From Nannocystis punicea (lineage in GTDB: Bacteria > Myxococcota_A > Polyangia > Nannocystales > Nannocystaceae), in NCBI RefSeq assembly GCF_026965555.1, contig NZ_CP114040.1:4960001-5024000 (forward strand): a DNA stretch of 64,000 nucleotides, in the 5' to 3' direction. Below the pieces are notes generated by a model. The model did no database searches, was not told the origin of the DNA, and was given only the letters and a program-made list of their open reading frames with translations. The translations under genes and the position numbers were made by a program. Positions 7,275 to 15,121 of the stretch are shown here, in pieces (within the stretch, counting starts at the first letter, position 1; each line of letters begins with the position of its first letter).

Positions 7275-8738
7275 TCAGAAGTTCACGTCGAGGTACAGGT
7301 TGGTCAGGAAGATGTTCTGCTTGTAGATGCCGTCCGCGCTCGGCTGGCGCGTCGGCGCCTGGAACTTGTTGAGCACGTTCGTCCCCTTGGTATCGACCTT
7401 GAAGTAAGCGATGTCGGTGAAGGTCAAGCCGAGGTGGAGCCGCTGGTGGAGGCGGAACCGGCCGCCGATCGAGAACGTCATCTTGTTCGAGTCGAGCAGG
7501 GCCGGCTCGATCGTCTTGACCGGCACCGCGCTCGAGTCGAAGCCCACGCCCGCGTACAGCTCGACCGCCTCGATGACCCAGTAGCTCGCGCCGAAGCGGA
7601 CCCCGCCGGCCGGCTTCCAGAAGCGCGGGATGTGCTGCGTCACGCCCTTCGTGCCCTCGCCCTCGGCGCCGAATGTCTCCGGGTTGTCGAGGGCCGTCTC
7701 GCCGCCGGCGAAGTCGCACTTGCGGCCCTCGATGGTGGCGAGCAGGACGCACTGCTTGTCCATCACCTTCCAGTTGGTGAAGTCGCCGAACAGGCGCAGC
7801 TCGAGCTTGGGGACCGGGCGGACGCGGAAGCCGAAGCGGACGATGTCGGGCAGGCGCTGGGTAAACTCGATGGGGGTCGTGTCGGGCGCCGACATGGTGA
7901 ACGCGTTGGTGAGTTCACCCTTGAGGGTCATGTTGCCGGTGATGTTGGGCCGGCTGGTGTACGAGGCGCCGATCCACAGCTTGTCGCGCCAGTTCCAGAT
8001 CGCGCCGATGCCGAAGCTGCCCTGCCAGCCCGAGGCCGTGATCCAGCTGCGACCTTCCTTGAGGTCACCGTTGGACTGCACCAGGTCGTCGGTGCCGTCG
8101 GAGTTGCGGGCGCGGATGGTGTCGATCTCGCTGCGGATGGCGCTGCCGGACAGACCGATCGACAGGCCGATCTTGGCGATGTTGAAGGCGACCGCGCCGG
8201 TGATGTACATCGAGCGCAACTTGCCGTCGATGGTGTGCCAGCGCTGCACGCCGTCGACCGCGCCCGGGTAGTCCTGGCTGCCGCGGTACTTCTCGTTGGG
8301 CTTCCACGTCGACTGGCCGCCGAACGGGAAGTAGACCGCGGCGCCGGCCGAGAAGAACTTGGTGCCGAAGTCGGAGCTGGCGCCGGCGAACGGGCCGGCG
8401 ATGAAGTTGGACAGCTTGGCGACGCCCGCGTTGGCGTCGGTGGCCCCCTCGGGCGTGCCGGTCATGCTGCTGATGGCCGACTCCGGTCGGTCGTAGCTGA
8501 CCCAGCGGGCCGCGAAGCTGCCGTCGACGAAGATCCGCGTGCCCGGTTTGAGCGCGATACCCGCGGGGTTGTAGTAGATCGCGGTGGGGTTGTCGGTGGT
8601 CACGTGGCCGTGCTCGCCGCCGAATCGCGCGGTGCTGAGGCCGGATGCCTGGGCCTCGCGTGCGCCGACGAGGGCGGCGGTCAGCAGGCCACAGGCGAAG
8701 AGGGTGCGCGAGCGAGACGCATGACGAGCGAGCGACAT
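7275..8738 (-). CDS. FadL/OmpP1/TodX-family outer membrane transport protein
   Basis: A 487-aa outer membrane beta-barrel. The start chosen is the ATG at 8738 (MSLARHAS), with GAGG upstream; a longer frame begins at 8762. The signal peptide ends at ...REAQA. The mature start, SGLSTARFGGEHGHVTTDNPTAIYYNPAGIAL, is the FadL family hallmark (NP..Y.NPA). The protein ends in an aromatic residue (LYLDVNF), as barrel proteins do. FadL proteins move long-chain fatty acids or other hydrophobic molecules across the outer membrane. The gene is divergent from the 8808 lipoprotein gene and stands alone; the substrate is unknown. Confidence 0.87.
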   Translation of the reverse strand: MSLARHASRSRTLFACGLLTAALVGAREAQASGLSTARFGGEHGHVTTDNPTAIYYNPAGIALKPGTRIFVDGSFAARWVSYDRPESAISSMTGTPEGATDANAGVAKLSNFIAGPFAGASSDFGTKFFSAGAAVYFPFGGQSTWKPNEKYRGSQDYPGAVDGVQRWHTIDGKLRSMYITGAVAFNIAKIGLSIGLSGSAIRSEIDTIRARNSDGTDDLVQSNGDLKEGRSWITASGWQGSFGIGAIWNWRDKLWIGASYTSRPNITGNMTLKGELTNAFTMSAPDTTPIEFTQRLPDIVRFGFRVRPVPKLELRLFGDFTNWKVMDKQCVLLATIEGRKCDFAGGETALDNPETFGAEGEGTKGVTQHIPRFWKPAGGVRFGASYWVIEAVELYAGVGFDSSAVPVKTIEPALLDSNKMTFSIGGRFRLHQRLHLGLTFTDIAYFKVDTKGTNVLNKFQAPTRQPSADGIYKQNIFLTNLYLDVNF

Positions 8739-8807
8739 GAAGTGGACCTCGTACGACGACAAACCGCCGCCACTTTACACCGAGGTCACTGCTTTACGGC
8801 GGACAAA

Positions 8808-9512
8808 ATGCACGGCACAGTGCTGCGCAGGATGTCCCGATCGTTTTCTGTCCGCCGCGTGCTCGGCCCTCGGGGCCCCGGCTCGGTGCTCGGTCTGTCG
8901 CTGCTGGTCCCGCTGCTCGGGGGGTGCCCCGACTCCGAGGCCAAGTTCAACGAATTCCTCGACAACACCAAGGACGACCGCGATTTCATGCCGCCGCCGC
9001 CTCCGGACGTGATGCCGGCCGAGGCCGACATCAGCGGCGATTTCCTGCTGGCAGTTTCGACGGTCATCGCGCCCGACCTGCCGATGCAGTTCGTCGCCAC
9101 CAATACGCTGACCACCGACGAGATGGGCAACACCTTCCTCGCGGCCTGCCTGCAGCCGCTCAGCCTCATGCAGGGCAAGGTCAACGTGCCGCGCCAGCCG
9201 ATCGGCGACCCGCTCTGTTACAAGGACATCCCGATCGCCGAGGGCAAGTTCGACATCGACGCCGGGCTCGTGACGGTCACCGGCATGGCCAACCCGGTCA
9301 CCGGCGGCGACATCGAGGCGACCCTCAAGATGATCGGCACCATCATCGACGAGAACTTCTACTGCGGCGAGATCGAGGGCGACGTGACGACCCCGCTCAT
9401 GGCCAACCTGAAGGGTTCCACCTTCGCCGCCGTGCGCCTCGAAGATCCCGCGATGTTGCCCCTCGACGTGACAAAGAACTGCAACGGCGACACGATCCGT
9501 GACATGGAATGA
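8808..9512 (+). CDS. Putative lipoprotein, unknown function
   Basis: A 234-aa protein beginning at the ATG at 8808; MSRSFSVRR at 8832 is an alternative start. The signal region ends with LLVPLLGGC, a clear lipobox, so the Cys would be lipidated. The mature part has a short acidic start, a Pro stretch (MPPPPPDVMP) and then a compact domain with several cysteines (LAACLQP, PLCYKD, FYCGEIEG, TKNCNGDT) that could form disulfides. The much longer in-frame extension upstream overlaps the divergent porin gene and is rejected. No family is recognised. Confidence 0.65.
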   Translation: MHGTVLRRMSRSFSVRRVLGPRGPGSVLGLSLLVPLLGGCPDSEAKFNEFLDNTKDDRDFMPPPPPDVMPAEADISGDFLLAVSTVIAPDLPMQFVATNTLTTDEMGNTFLAACLQPLSLMQGKVNVPRQPIGDPLCYKDIPIAEGKFDIDAGLVTVTGMANPVTGGDIEATLKMIGTIIDENFYCGEIEGDVTTPLMANLKGSTFAAVRLEDPAMLPLDVTKNCNGDTIRDME

Positions 9513-9599
9513 GCGCGAAGCCGCGCAGAATCACGCTGGGTCACGCGTGAGGGGACTGGTTTTTCGCGCGACCGAAGCCGATCATCGCGGCCCCCCACG

Positions 9600-10927
9600 A
9601 TGACGACGACGGTCTCGCCCCCGACGCCCGCCGGGCAGTGGTCCAAGGTCCGCAACGAGCTGCAACAGCTCTGGCACACCGAGCTCCGCGATTCGAACAT
9701 CCGCACGGCGTACGTGGTGTGCGGGATGACTGGAACGGCGTACGGGATGGTGACCGCGGTCGTCGCGGTCTATCTCAACAACGTTCGCGGCATCGACGAG
9801 CTCACGATCGGCGAGCTGGCGATCTTCTTCTCGCTCGGCATCGCGGCGTTCAGCGTGCCGATGGGGCTGCTGATCAAGAAGCTGTCGCCGCGGACGATGT
9901 TGTCGGTGGCGCTGCTGGTGTACGCGGCGGCGACGGCGATCTTCCCGTTCTTGCTCAGCTTCGGCGGCCTGGCCGCTGCGCGTGGCGTCGACGGGGCGTT
10001 CTCGGTCGGCGTGTGGGTCAGCCTCGAGACGATCCTGCTGATGCGCACGACCACTGCGCACCGCGGGCTCATCACCAGCCTCTACACGATCTCGATGGCG
10101 ACGGGTTACGGCCTCGGGGCGGTGTTCGGCTGGACGGTGATGCAGCTCTACCCGATGCAGATGGTGTTCGTGGCCGCGGGGCTGTTCGCGTCGCTGGCGG
10201 CGCTCATCGCCTACGTGTTCCTCGACCGCGACATCCATCCGATCGCCGGCAGCGATCACGGCGGCGATCACAGCCACGAGTCCGGTGCGCAGCCCGTCAA
10301 GCCGGCGGACGACGTCCGGCCGCCGATCCTTTCGCTCTACTGGAAGATCAAGACGGCCTGCATCCCGACGTTCTGTTACGGCTACTTCCAGGCGTCGCTG
10401 GTGCTGTTCCTGCCGCTGTTCCTCATCAAGGTTCGAGAGGTGCCGAAGGAGGACACCAGCCTGCTGGTGGCGAGCTTCTCGATCGGCATGGCCGCCAGCG
10501 TGGTGTTCGTCGGCCGCCTCGGCGATCGCTACGGCCACCTCAAGACGGTGCGCTCGCTGGTCGCGCTCGGGTGGTGTTGACGGCGTCGCTGGTCTATCTG
10601 CCGACGCTCGCGCTGGTGGCGGTGGCGGTGCTGCTCGCGGGCGCCTCGCTGGCGCCGATCTGGCCGATGAGCCTGGCGCTGCAGAGCCTCATCGTCGACC
10701 CGCGCGACTTCAGCCGCAGCAACGCGCTGCTGAACGGCTCCTACGGGCTCGGCACGCTCGCGGGGCCGCTGGTGTCGGGCTACCTGTTCAAGCACTACGG
10801 CGGCGAGACCATGTTCCTCCACATCGCGGTGCTATGGGCGGTGGCGCTCTTCGCCACGCTGGCGTTCCGCCGCGACGACCCGAGCTTCCGCGCCCTGGCC
10901 CACGCACGCGCGCGCGCGGCGGGGTGA
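9600..10927 (+). pseudogene. MFS transporter split by a one-base frameshift
   Basis: Two overlapping frames together encode one 12-helix major facilitator. The first (9600-10580) begins MTTTVSPPTPAGQW and holds about eight helices, including GRLGDRYGHLKTVRSL, the MFS loop motif, then stops at TGA. The second continues from about 10572 in another frame with VVLTASLVYLPTLAL through FKHYGGETMFLH to a stop at 10927. Adding one G to the GGG at 10569-10571 restores a continuous LGVVLTASL reading. It is therefore either a sequencing or assembly error in a G-run or a recent inactivation. The gene lies 16 bp before the radical SAM gene. The substrate is unknown, though the fold resembles drug/efflux MFS. 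Confidence 0.85.
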
Positions 10928-10943
10928 GGCTATCCTCGCAGGC

Positions 10944-11990
10944 ATGGGCCTGCTTCACCGCCTGTACGCCCGCGCCGCGCCCGAGGTGTGGGAGACCGAG
11001 ACGCGCCTCCTGCACGCGCTTCGCCTGGTCCGCCGGCCGGTCGCGGTGCAGTGGATCGCCACGGCGATGTGCGACCTCCGCTGTCCGCACTGCTACTCGG
11101 GCGCGGGCAAGCGAGCCGAGGCCGAGCTGACCACCGAGGAGGCGCTCCGCCTGGTGGTCGACGAGCTGGTGGCGCTCGGCAAGCCGACCTTCGTGATCGC
11201 CGGCGGCGAGCTGCTGCTGCGCCGCGACATCGCCGAGATCGTCGCGTACGTGCGGGCGCAGGGGCTCGAGTGGGCCATGCACACGCACGGAGGACATGTC
11301 CCGAAGTTCAGGGCGCTGTTCGACCGTCACCCGCCGACGCTCGCGGCCATCAGCCTCGACGGCGAGCAGCGCCAGCACGACCTGTTCCGCGGGCGCCAGG
11401 GCAGCCACGCGGCGGCGCTGGCGGCCATTCGCACGCTCAAGGAGTGCGGCTGCCCCGAGGTCGTGGCGGGGACGACCGTGACCCGCGAGAACGCCGATCG
11501 CCTGGCCGACCTGTTCCCGATCGTGGCGGCGTCGGGCGCCGACTCGTGGGGACTGCACCTGTTCGCGCCCGAGGGCCGCGGAGCCGAGCATGCCGCGCTG
11601 TGTCCGACGCCCGAGCAGCTGCGGCGCGTGGCGGCCTTCGCCCGGCGCAAGCGCGGGCTGTTCCACGTCGAGCTGTGCAACGAGTGGGGCAGCGCGGGCG
11701 CCGACGATCGCTTCTACCGCGACCAGCCGTTCCTGTGCGGGGCCGGCCGGATCTCCTGCGTCGTCGGGGCCACCGGCGAGGTCCTGCCGTGCACCACCAC
11801 CGACCTGCGCGAGTCGGAGGGCAACGTGCGCGACCGGCCGCTCCGCGAGATCTGGACCCGCGGCTTCAAGCGCTTCCGCTCAAGCGGCCACCGCGAGTGC
11901 TCCGACGGGCACGAGTGCTGGCTGCAGGCCCGCAACGGCAACCCGTGCCGCGAGCAGGCGTTCGGCGCCTGCCGCGAGGAGGCGGTGTGA
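10944..11990 (+). CDS. Radical SAM protein with SPASM-type C-terminus
   Basis: A 348-aa protein. The [4Fe-4S]/SAM motif CDLRCPHC (CxxxCxxC) is near residue 44, preceded by a conserved TAMC. The C-terminal third has CGAGRISCVVGATGEVLPC and further cysteines (RECSDGHECW, NPCREQAFGAC), which fits a SPASM domain binding auxiliary clusters, as in peptide- or cofactor-maturing enzymes. No precursor peptide or partner is obvious. It overlaps the next gene by four bases (GTGA), indicating translational coupling. A palindrome-like segment at 11293-11310 is in-frame and encodes GGHVPKFR. Confidence 0.88.
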   Translation: MGLLHRLYARAAPEVWETETRLLHALRLVRRPVAVQWIATAMCDLRCPHCYSGAGKRAEAELTTEEALRLVVDELVALGKPTFVIAGGELLLRRDIAEIVAYVRAQGLEWAMHTHGGHVPKFRALFDRHPPTLAAISLDGEQRQHDLFRGRQGSHAAALAAIRTLKECGCPEVVAGTTVTRENADRLADLFPIVAASGADSWGLHLFAPEGRGAEHAALCPTPEQLRRVAAFARRKRGLFHVELCNEWGSAGADDRFYRDQPFLCGAGRISCVVGATGEVLPCTTTDLRESEGNVRDRPLREIWTRGFKRFRSSGHRECSDGHECWLQARNGNPCREQAFGACREEAV

Positions 11991-13315
11991 GGCGCTGGTG
12001 GCTCGACCTCGGCTCGTTCGTGGTCGCGCTGGCGCTGGCCGCGGCGGTGGTCGTTCGCTGGCGGAGTGGCCAGGTGGCGCTGCTGTCGAGCACGGCGGCG
12101 CCGGCGATCCGGCTGCTCGCGCTGCTGATCGTGTTCGTCCAGGGCTGCGCCGATCGCCTGCGCGGGCGCGAGGAGCCGGACGGGCAGGGGGCGCCGCCGG
12201 GGGCAGGGGATTCACATGTCCCTGAGGATATGTCTGAAGGGGCAGGTCCTTCGCAGCAGGGCGATGAGGACATGTCCACCGGGACAGAGCCGGCGGCGAG
12301 CCAGGGGCCGGCGCTCGGGCCCGACGTGTTCCCGCTGGCCGACGAGGCCGCGCTCGGCCGGTACGCGCGGCTGGTCGCCGACGACGCGTTCCATCCCGGC
12401 CCCGTGAAGCGGTTCGCGCTGGCGCTGGTGCTGGTGCCGGAGGCGACGCCGGTGCAAGATCCGCGGTGGCAGCAGGTCGCGGACGCCCTCGGCGCGCTGG
12501 CCGACGCGGCCGGCGGCCCGGAGGCCCAGGCGTTCCGCAGCCGCTGGCAGGCGCACCTCGAGGCGCGCAAGGCGGGCGGCAGCGAGACGGTCGCGGACGT
12601 CCAGGCGCTGCTCACGAGCATGGAGGCGCTGCCGCTCTACCACGCGGGGCTCGCGGGGTACGTGTGGCGCCGCGGGGCGCCGCTTGTCGCGGGCGCGCCT
12701 GCGCGGGCGGAACTGCTGGCGCGGATCGATCGGCACCTGCGGGCCTGCGAGGCGCTGCTGAAGGCCGAGTCCGAGACCGGGCCGATCGAGTTCACCGCGT
12801 GGCGCAGCAAGGCGGCCCCGCCGGTCGGCCACTCGGGGCTGCGCGTGGCGAAGGGCCTGCACGCGGCGGCGAAGGGCCACTACCCGCAGGTCGACGCCGG
12901 CACCTGGGCGACGGAGGCGACGCTGGCGCTGACCGCCGTCGATGGCGGCGTGACGCTGCTGCGGGCCGGGCGGGCCGAGCCGTTGCAGCCGGGGCAGCGG
13001 TTCGCCCTGCGCCGGCTGGACGTGCTGTCGGCCGCGCGGCCGGCGAAGCTGCGTCATGATGAACTCGGGGACATGTCCCTGGGGGCAGACTCGGCGGTGA
13101 CCGCGTGGGACGTCGGCTCGCGACTCGCGGCGCCCGGGCGCGAGCTGGTGCGCGCCCGGGTGACCGCGGCCCAGGGCGGCGACGCGCAGGCGCTGAAGCA
13201 GCTCGAGGCGCTCCTGCCGGCGGCGCACCTCGAGATCCGCCGCGCCCTGGTCGAGCGGCCGCAGGCGCCCGGGTCGCCGGGGTTGCGCACGCTGCTCGAG
13301 CTGTTCGACCTGTGA
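11987..13315 (+). CDS. Membrane-anchored protein of unknown function, coupled to the radical SAM gene
   Basis: A 442-aa protein starting at the GTG at 11987, inside the previous stop region. Two hydrophobic segments near the N-terminus (FVVALALAAAVVVRW and LLALLIVFVQG) make an inner-membrane anchor. Residues 60-105 are a low-complexity linker encoded largely by palindromes: CATGTCCCTGAGGATATG at 12215, ATGTCTGAAGGGGCAGG at 12230, and a perfect TGTCCACCGGGACA at 12273. The rest is an Ala/Leu-rich helical cytosolic domain with another in-frame copy at 13072 (GDMSLGAD). The overlap with the radical SAM gene suggests shared work, such as presenting a substrate at the membrane. The family is unrecognised. 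Confidence 0.7.
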   Translation: MRRWWLDLGSFVVALALAAAVVVRWRSGQVALLSSTAAPAIRLLALLIVFVQGCADRLRGREEPDGQGAPPGAGDSHVPEDMSEGAGPSQQGDEDMSTGTEPAASQGPALGPDVFPLADEAALGRYARLVADDAFHPGPVKRFALALVLVPEATPVQDPRWQQVADALGALADAAGGPEAQAFRSRWQAHLEARKAGGSETVADVQALLTSMEALPLYHAGLAGYVWRRGAPLVAGAPARAELLARIDRHLRACEALLKAESETGPIEFTAWRSKAAPPVGHSGLRVAKGLHAAAKGHYPQVDAGTWATEATLALTAVDGGVTLLRAGRAEPLQPGQRFALRRLDVLSAARPAKLRHDELGDMSLGADSAVTAWDVGSRLAAPGRELVRARVTAAQGGDAQALKQLEALLPAAHLEIRRALVERPQAPGSPGLRTLLELFDL

Positions 13316-13335
13316 GGACGAGGTGGCCCTCAGGG

Positions 13336-13395
13336 AATGTCCAATAGGACATGCAAGAATGGACATGTCTTGCGTGACATGTCCCTTCGTGCAGC
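13336..13395. repeat. 14-nt-phased palindrome chain between convergent genes
   Basis: A perfect TGTCCAATAGGACA at 13338-13351 begins a chain with CATG (or AATG) cores at 13336, 13350, 13364 and 13378, exactly 14 nt apart. It fills most of the short spacer between the 11987-13315 gene and purT. In the chain each half-palindrome is shared by the two flanking units. Confidence 0.85.
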
Positions 13396-13408
13396 GGAAC
13401 TGCGCGGG

Positions 13409-14605
13409 TCAACCGGCGTCGACGACCACGCGGATCTCGGCGGCGGCGGCCTCGGCGCGGGCCCGGCACTCGGCGACGTCGTCGCCGTAGGCCAGCACGA
13501 CGCCCATGCGCCGGTACTTGCGGGTGTCGGGCTTGCTGAACAGGCGGACCTTGGTGCGTGCGTCGGCGAGCGCCTTGCCGACGCCGGTAAAGCGCGGGTT
13601 GGTGCCGGGCCGATCGGCCAGGACCACCGCCGAGGCTCCGGGCGCGCGGAGGATGACCTCGCCGATCGGGAGGCCGAGGATCGCGCGCACGTGCAGCTCG
13701 AACTCGCTCTGGTCCTGCGTGATCATGGTGACCATGCCGGTGTCGTGCGGGCGCGGGCTGACCTCGCTGAAGATGACGTCGTCGCCGACGATGAACAGCT
13801 CGACGCCGAACAGACCGGCGCCGCCGAGCGCCTCGGTGACTGCGGCGGCGATCTCCTGCGCCCGCGCGAGGGCCCTCGGCGCCATCGCGTGCGGCTGCCA
13901 CGACTCCATGTAGTCGCCGCGCTCCTGCCGGTGGCCGATCGGCGGGCAGAACAGGGTGCCCTCGTGTCGCGTGCGGATCGTGAGCAGGGTGATCTCGTAG
14001 TCGAACGGGACGAAGCCCTCGACGATGACGCGGGCCGAGCGGCCGCGGGCGCCTGACAGCGCGTACTCCCACGCGGTCGCGACGTCGGCGGCGGTGCGCA
14101 CGGTGCTCTGACCCTTGCCCGAGCTCGACATGACGGGCTTGATCACGCACGGCAGACCGAGGCGCTGGACCGCGGCCTCGACCTCCTCGAGGGTGTCGGC
14201 GAAGGCGTAGGGGCTGGTCGGCAGGCCGAGCTGCTCGGCGGCGAGGCGACGGATGCCCTCGCGGTCCATGGTCAGCCGGGCCGCGCGCGCGGTCGGGATG
14301 ACTGTCCAGCCCTCGCTCTCGAGCTCGACGAGGGCGTCGGTGGCGATGGCCTCGATCTCGGGGACGATGTAGTGCGGCTTCTCGCGGGCGACGACGGCCC
14401 GCACTGCGTCGCGGTCCTGCATGTCGAACACGTGGCTTCGGTGCGCGACCTGCATCGCCGGCGCGTTGGCGTAGCGATCGCAAGCGATGACCTCGACGCC
14501 GAGGCGCATGGCTTCGATCGCGACCTCGCGGCCGAGTTCGCCCGAGCCGAGCAAGAGCAGCCGCGTGGACGAGGGAGACAGAGGAGTGCCGAGCGTGAGA
14601 TCCAT
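13409..14605 (-). CDS. purT: Formate-dependent phosphoribosylglycinamide formyltransferase (PurT)
   Basis: A 398-aa ATP-grasp enzyme that makes formyl-GAR from GAR, formate and ATP in purine synthesis. The start at 14605 (MDLTLGTPLS) matches the family N-terminus. LLLLGSGELGREVAIEAMRLG is the characteristic nucleotide-binding start of PurT/PurK. CVIKPVMSSSGKGQS is the ATP-grasp loop. FIVGDDVIFSEVSPRPHDTGMVT holds the metal-binding Glu and the signature HDTGMVT. The length agrees with E. coli PurT. No other purine gene is adjacent. The extension upstream of 14605 is Arg-rich and looks non-coding. Confidence 0.95.
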   Translation of the reverse strand: MDLTLGTPLSPSSTRLLLLGSGELGREVAIEAMRLGVEVIACDRYANAPAMQVAHRSHVFDMQDRDAVRAVVAREKPHYIVPEIEAIATDALVELESEGWTVIPTARAARLTMDREGIRRLAAEQLGLPTSPYAFADTLEEVEAAVQRLGLPCVIKPVMSSSGKGQSTVRTAADVATAWEYALSGARGRSARVIVEGFVPFDYEITLLTIRTRHEGTLFCPPIGHRQERGDYMESWQPHAMAPRALARAQEIAAAVTEALGGAGLFGVELFIVGDDVIFSEVSPRPHDTGMVTMITQDQSEFELHVRAILGLPIGEVILRAPGASAVVLADRPGTNPRFTGVGKALADARTKVRLFSKPDTRKYRRMGVVLAYGDDVAECRARAEAAAAEIRVVVDAG

Positions 14606-14689
14606 GGCGAGCGCGCGCAGGATAGTGGCGCACTGTCGCGCGCGGCAAGGCGGGCGCCGCGGGCGCGAGGTCACACTTGTCGGCCGGGC

Positions 14690-15100
14690 CGCGCACCGGC
14701 CGATGAGGCGACGATGCGGGGCTCACGCCGGTCGGCCTGCGGTGCTCACGCCGGTCGGCGCGCGGCTGCCGAACGGCCGGCCCTGGAGCACCGACCCGTG
14801 GTCGCGGGCAGGCGATCGGCGAAGCGAGGGGCGGAGGCGCCGGTTGGCGGCGAGCGTGGTCCTCAGGCGAGAGTGCTCGCGGGCGAGGAGGTTCGGGGGC
14901 GCCGTGCTCTGCGGGCGCGAGTGATTCCCGGGAGAGAGATTCTCGGACGCGAGGAAAGCCGCTGGGCTCTGCGGGCGAGGGTGATTCTCGGACGAGAGTG
15001 ATTCGCAGCATGGTGAGCTGCGGGCGAGGCTGAATCGTGCGCTGCGATTCGCCGCCGAGAGCGATGGCGCATTCAGTGGTCCGAGGGCACGAAGCGACGG
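14690..15100. repeat. Degenerate short tandem repeats in a 516-bp gap
   Basis: Between purT and the kinase gene no coding frame is credible. GCTCACGCCGGTCGGC occurs twice near 14729 and 14747. From about 14880 to 15050 a degenerate unit of roughly 55-65 bp recurs, with pieces such as CTCTGCGGGCGAGGGTGATT and CTCTGCGGGCGCGAGTGATT, and GATTCTCGGACG- or CGAGAGTGATTC-type dyads. The TGTCC/GGACA palindrome is absent here. The function is unknown. Confidence 0.5.
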
Positions 15101-15121
15101 CGCCCGGATCGATCGAGCGCG

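Noticed and set aside
7263..8807. Long N-terminal extension of the 8808 lipoprotein frame
   Set aside because: It is antisense to the FadL-type gene, whose translation has clear family motifs; the lipobox start at 8808 explains the real protein.
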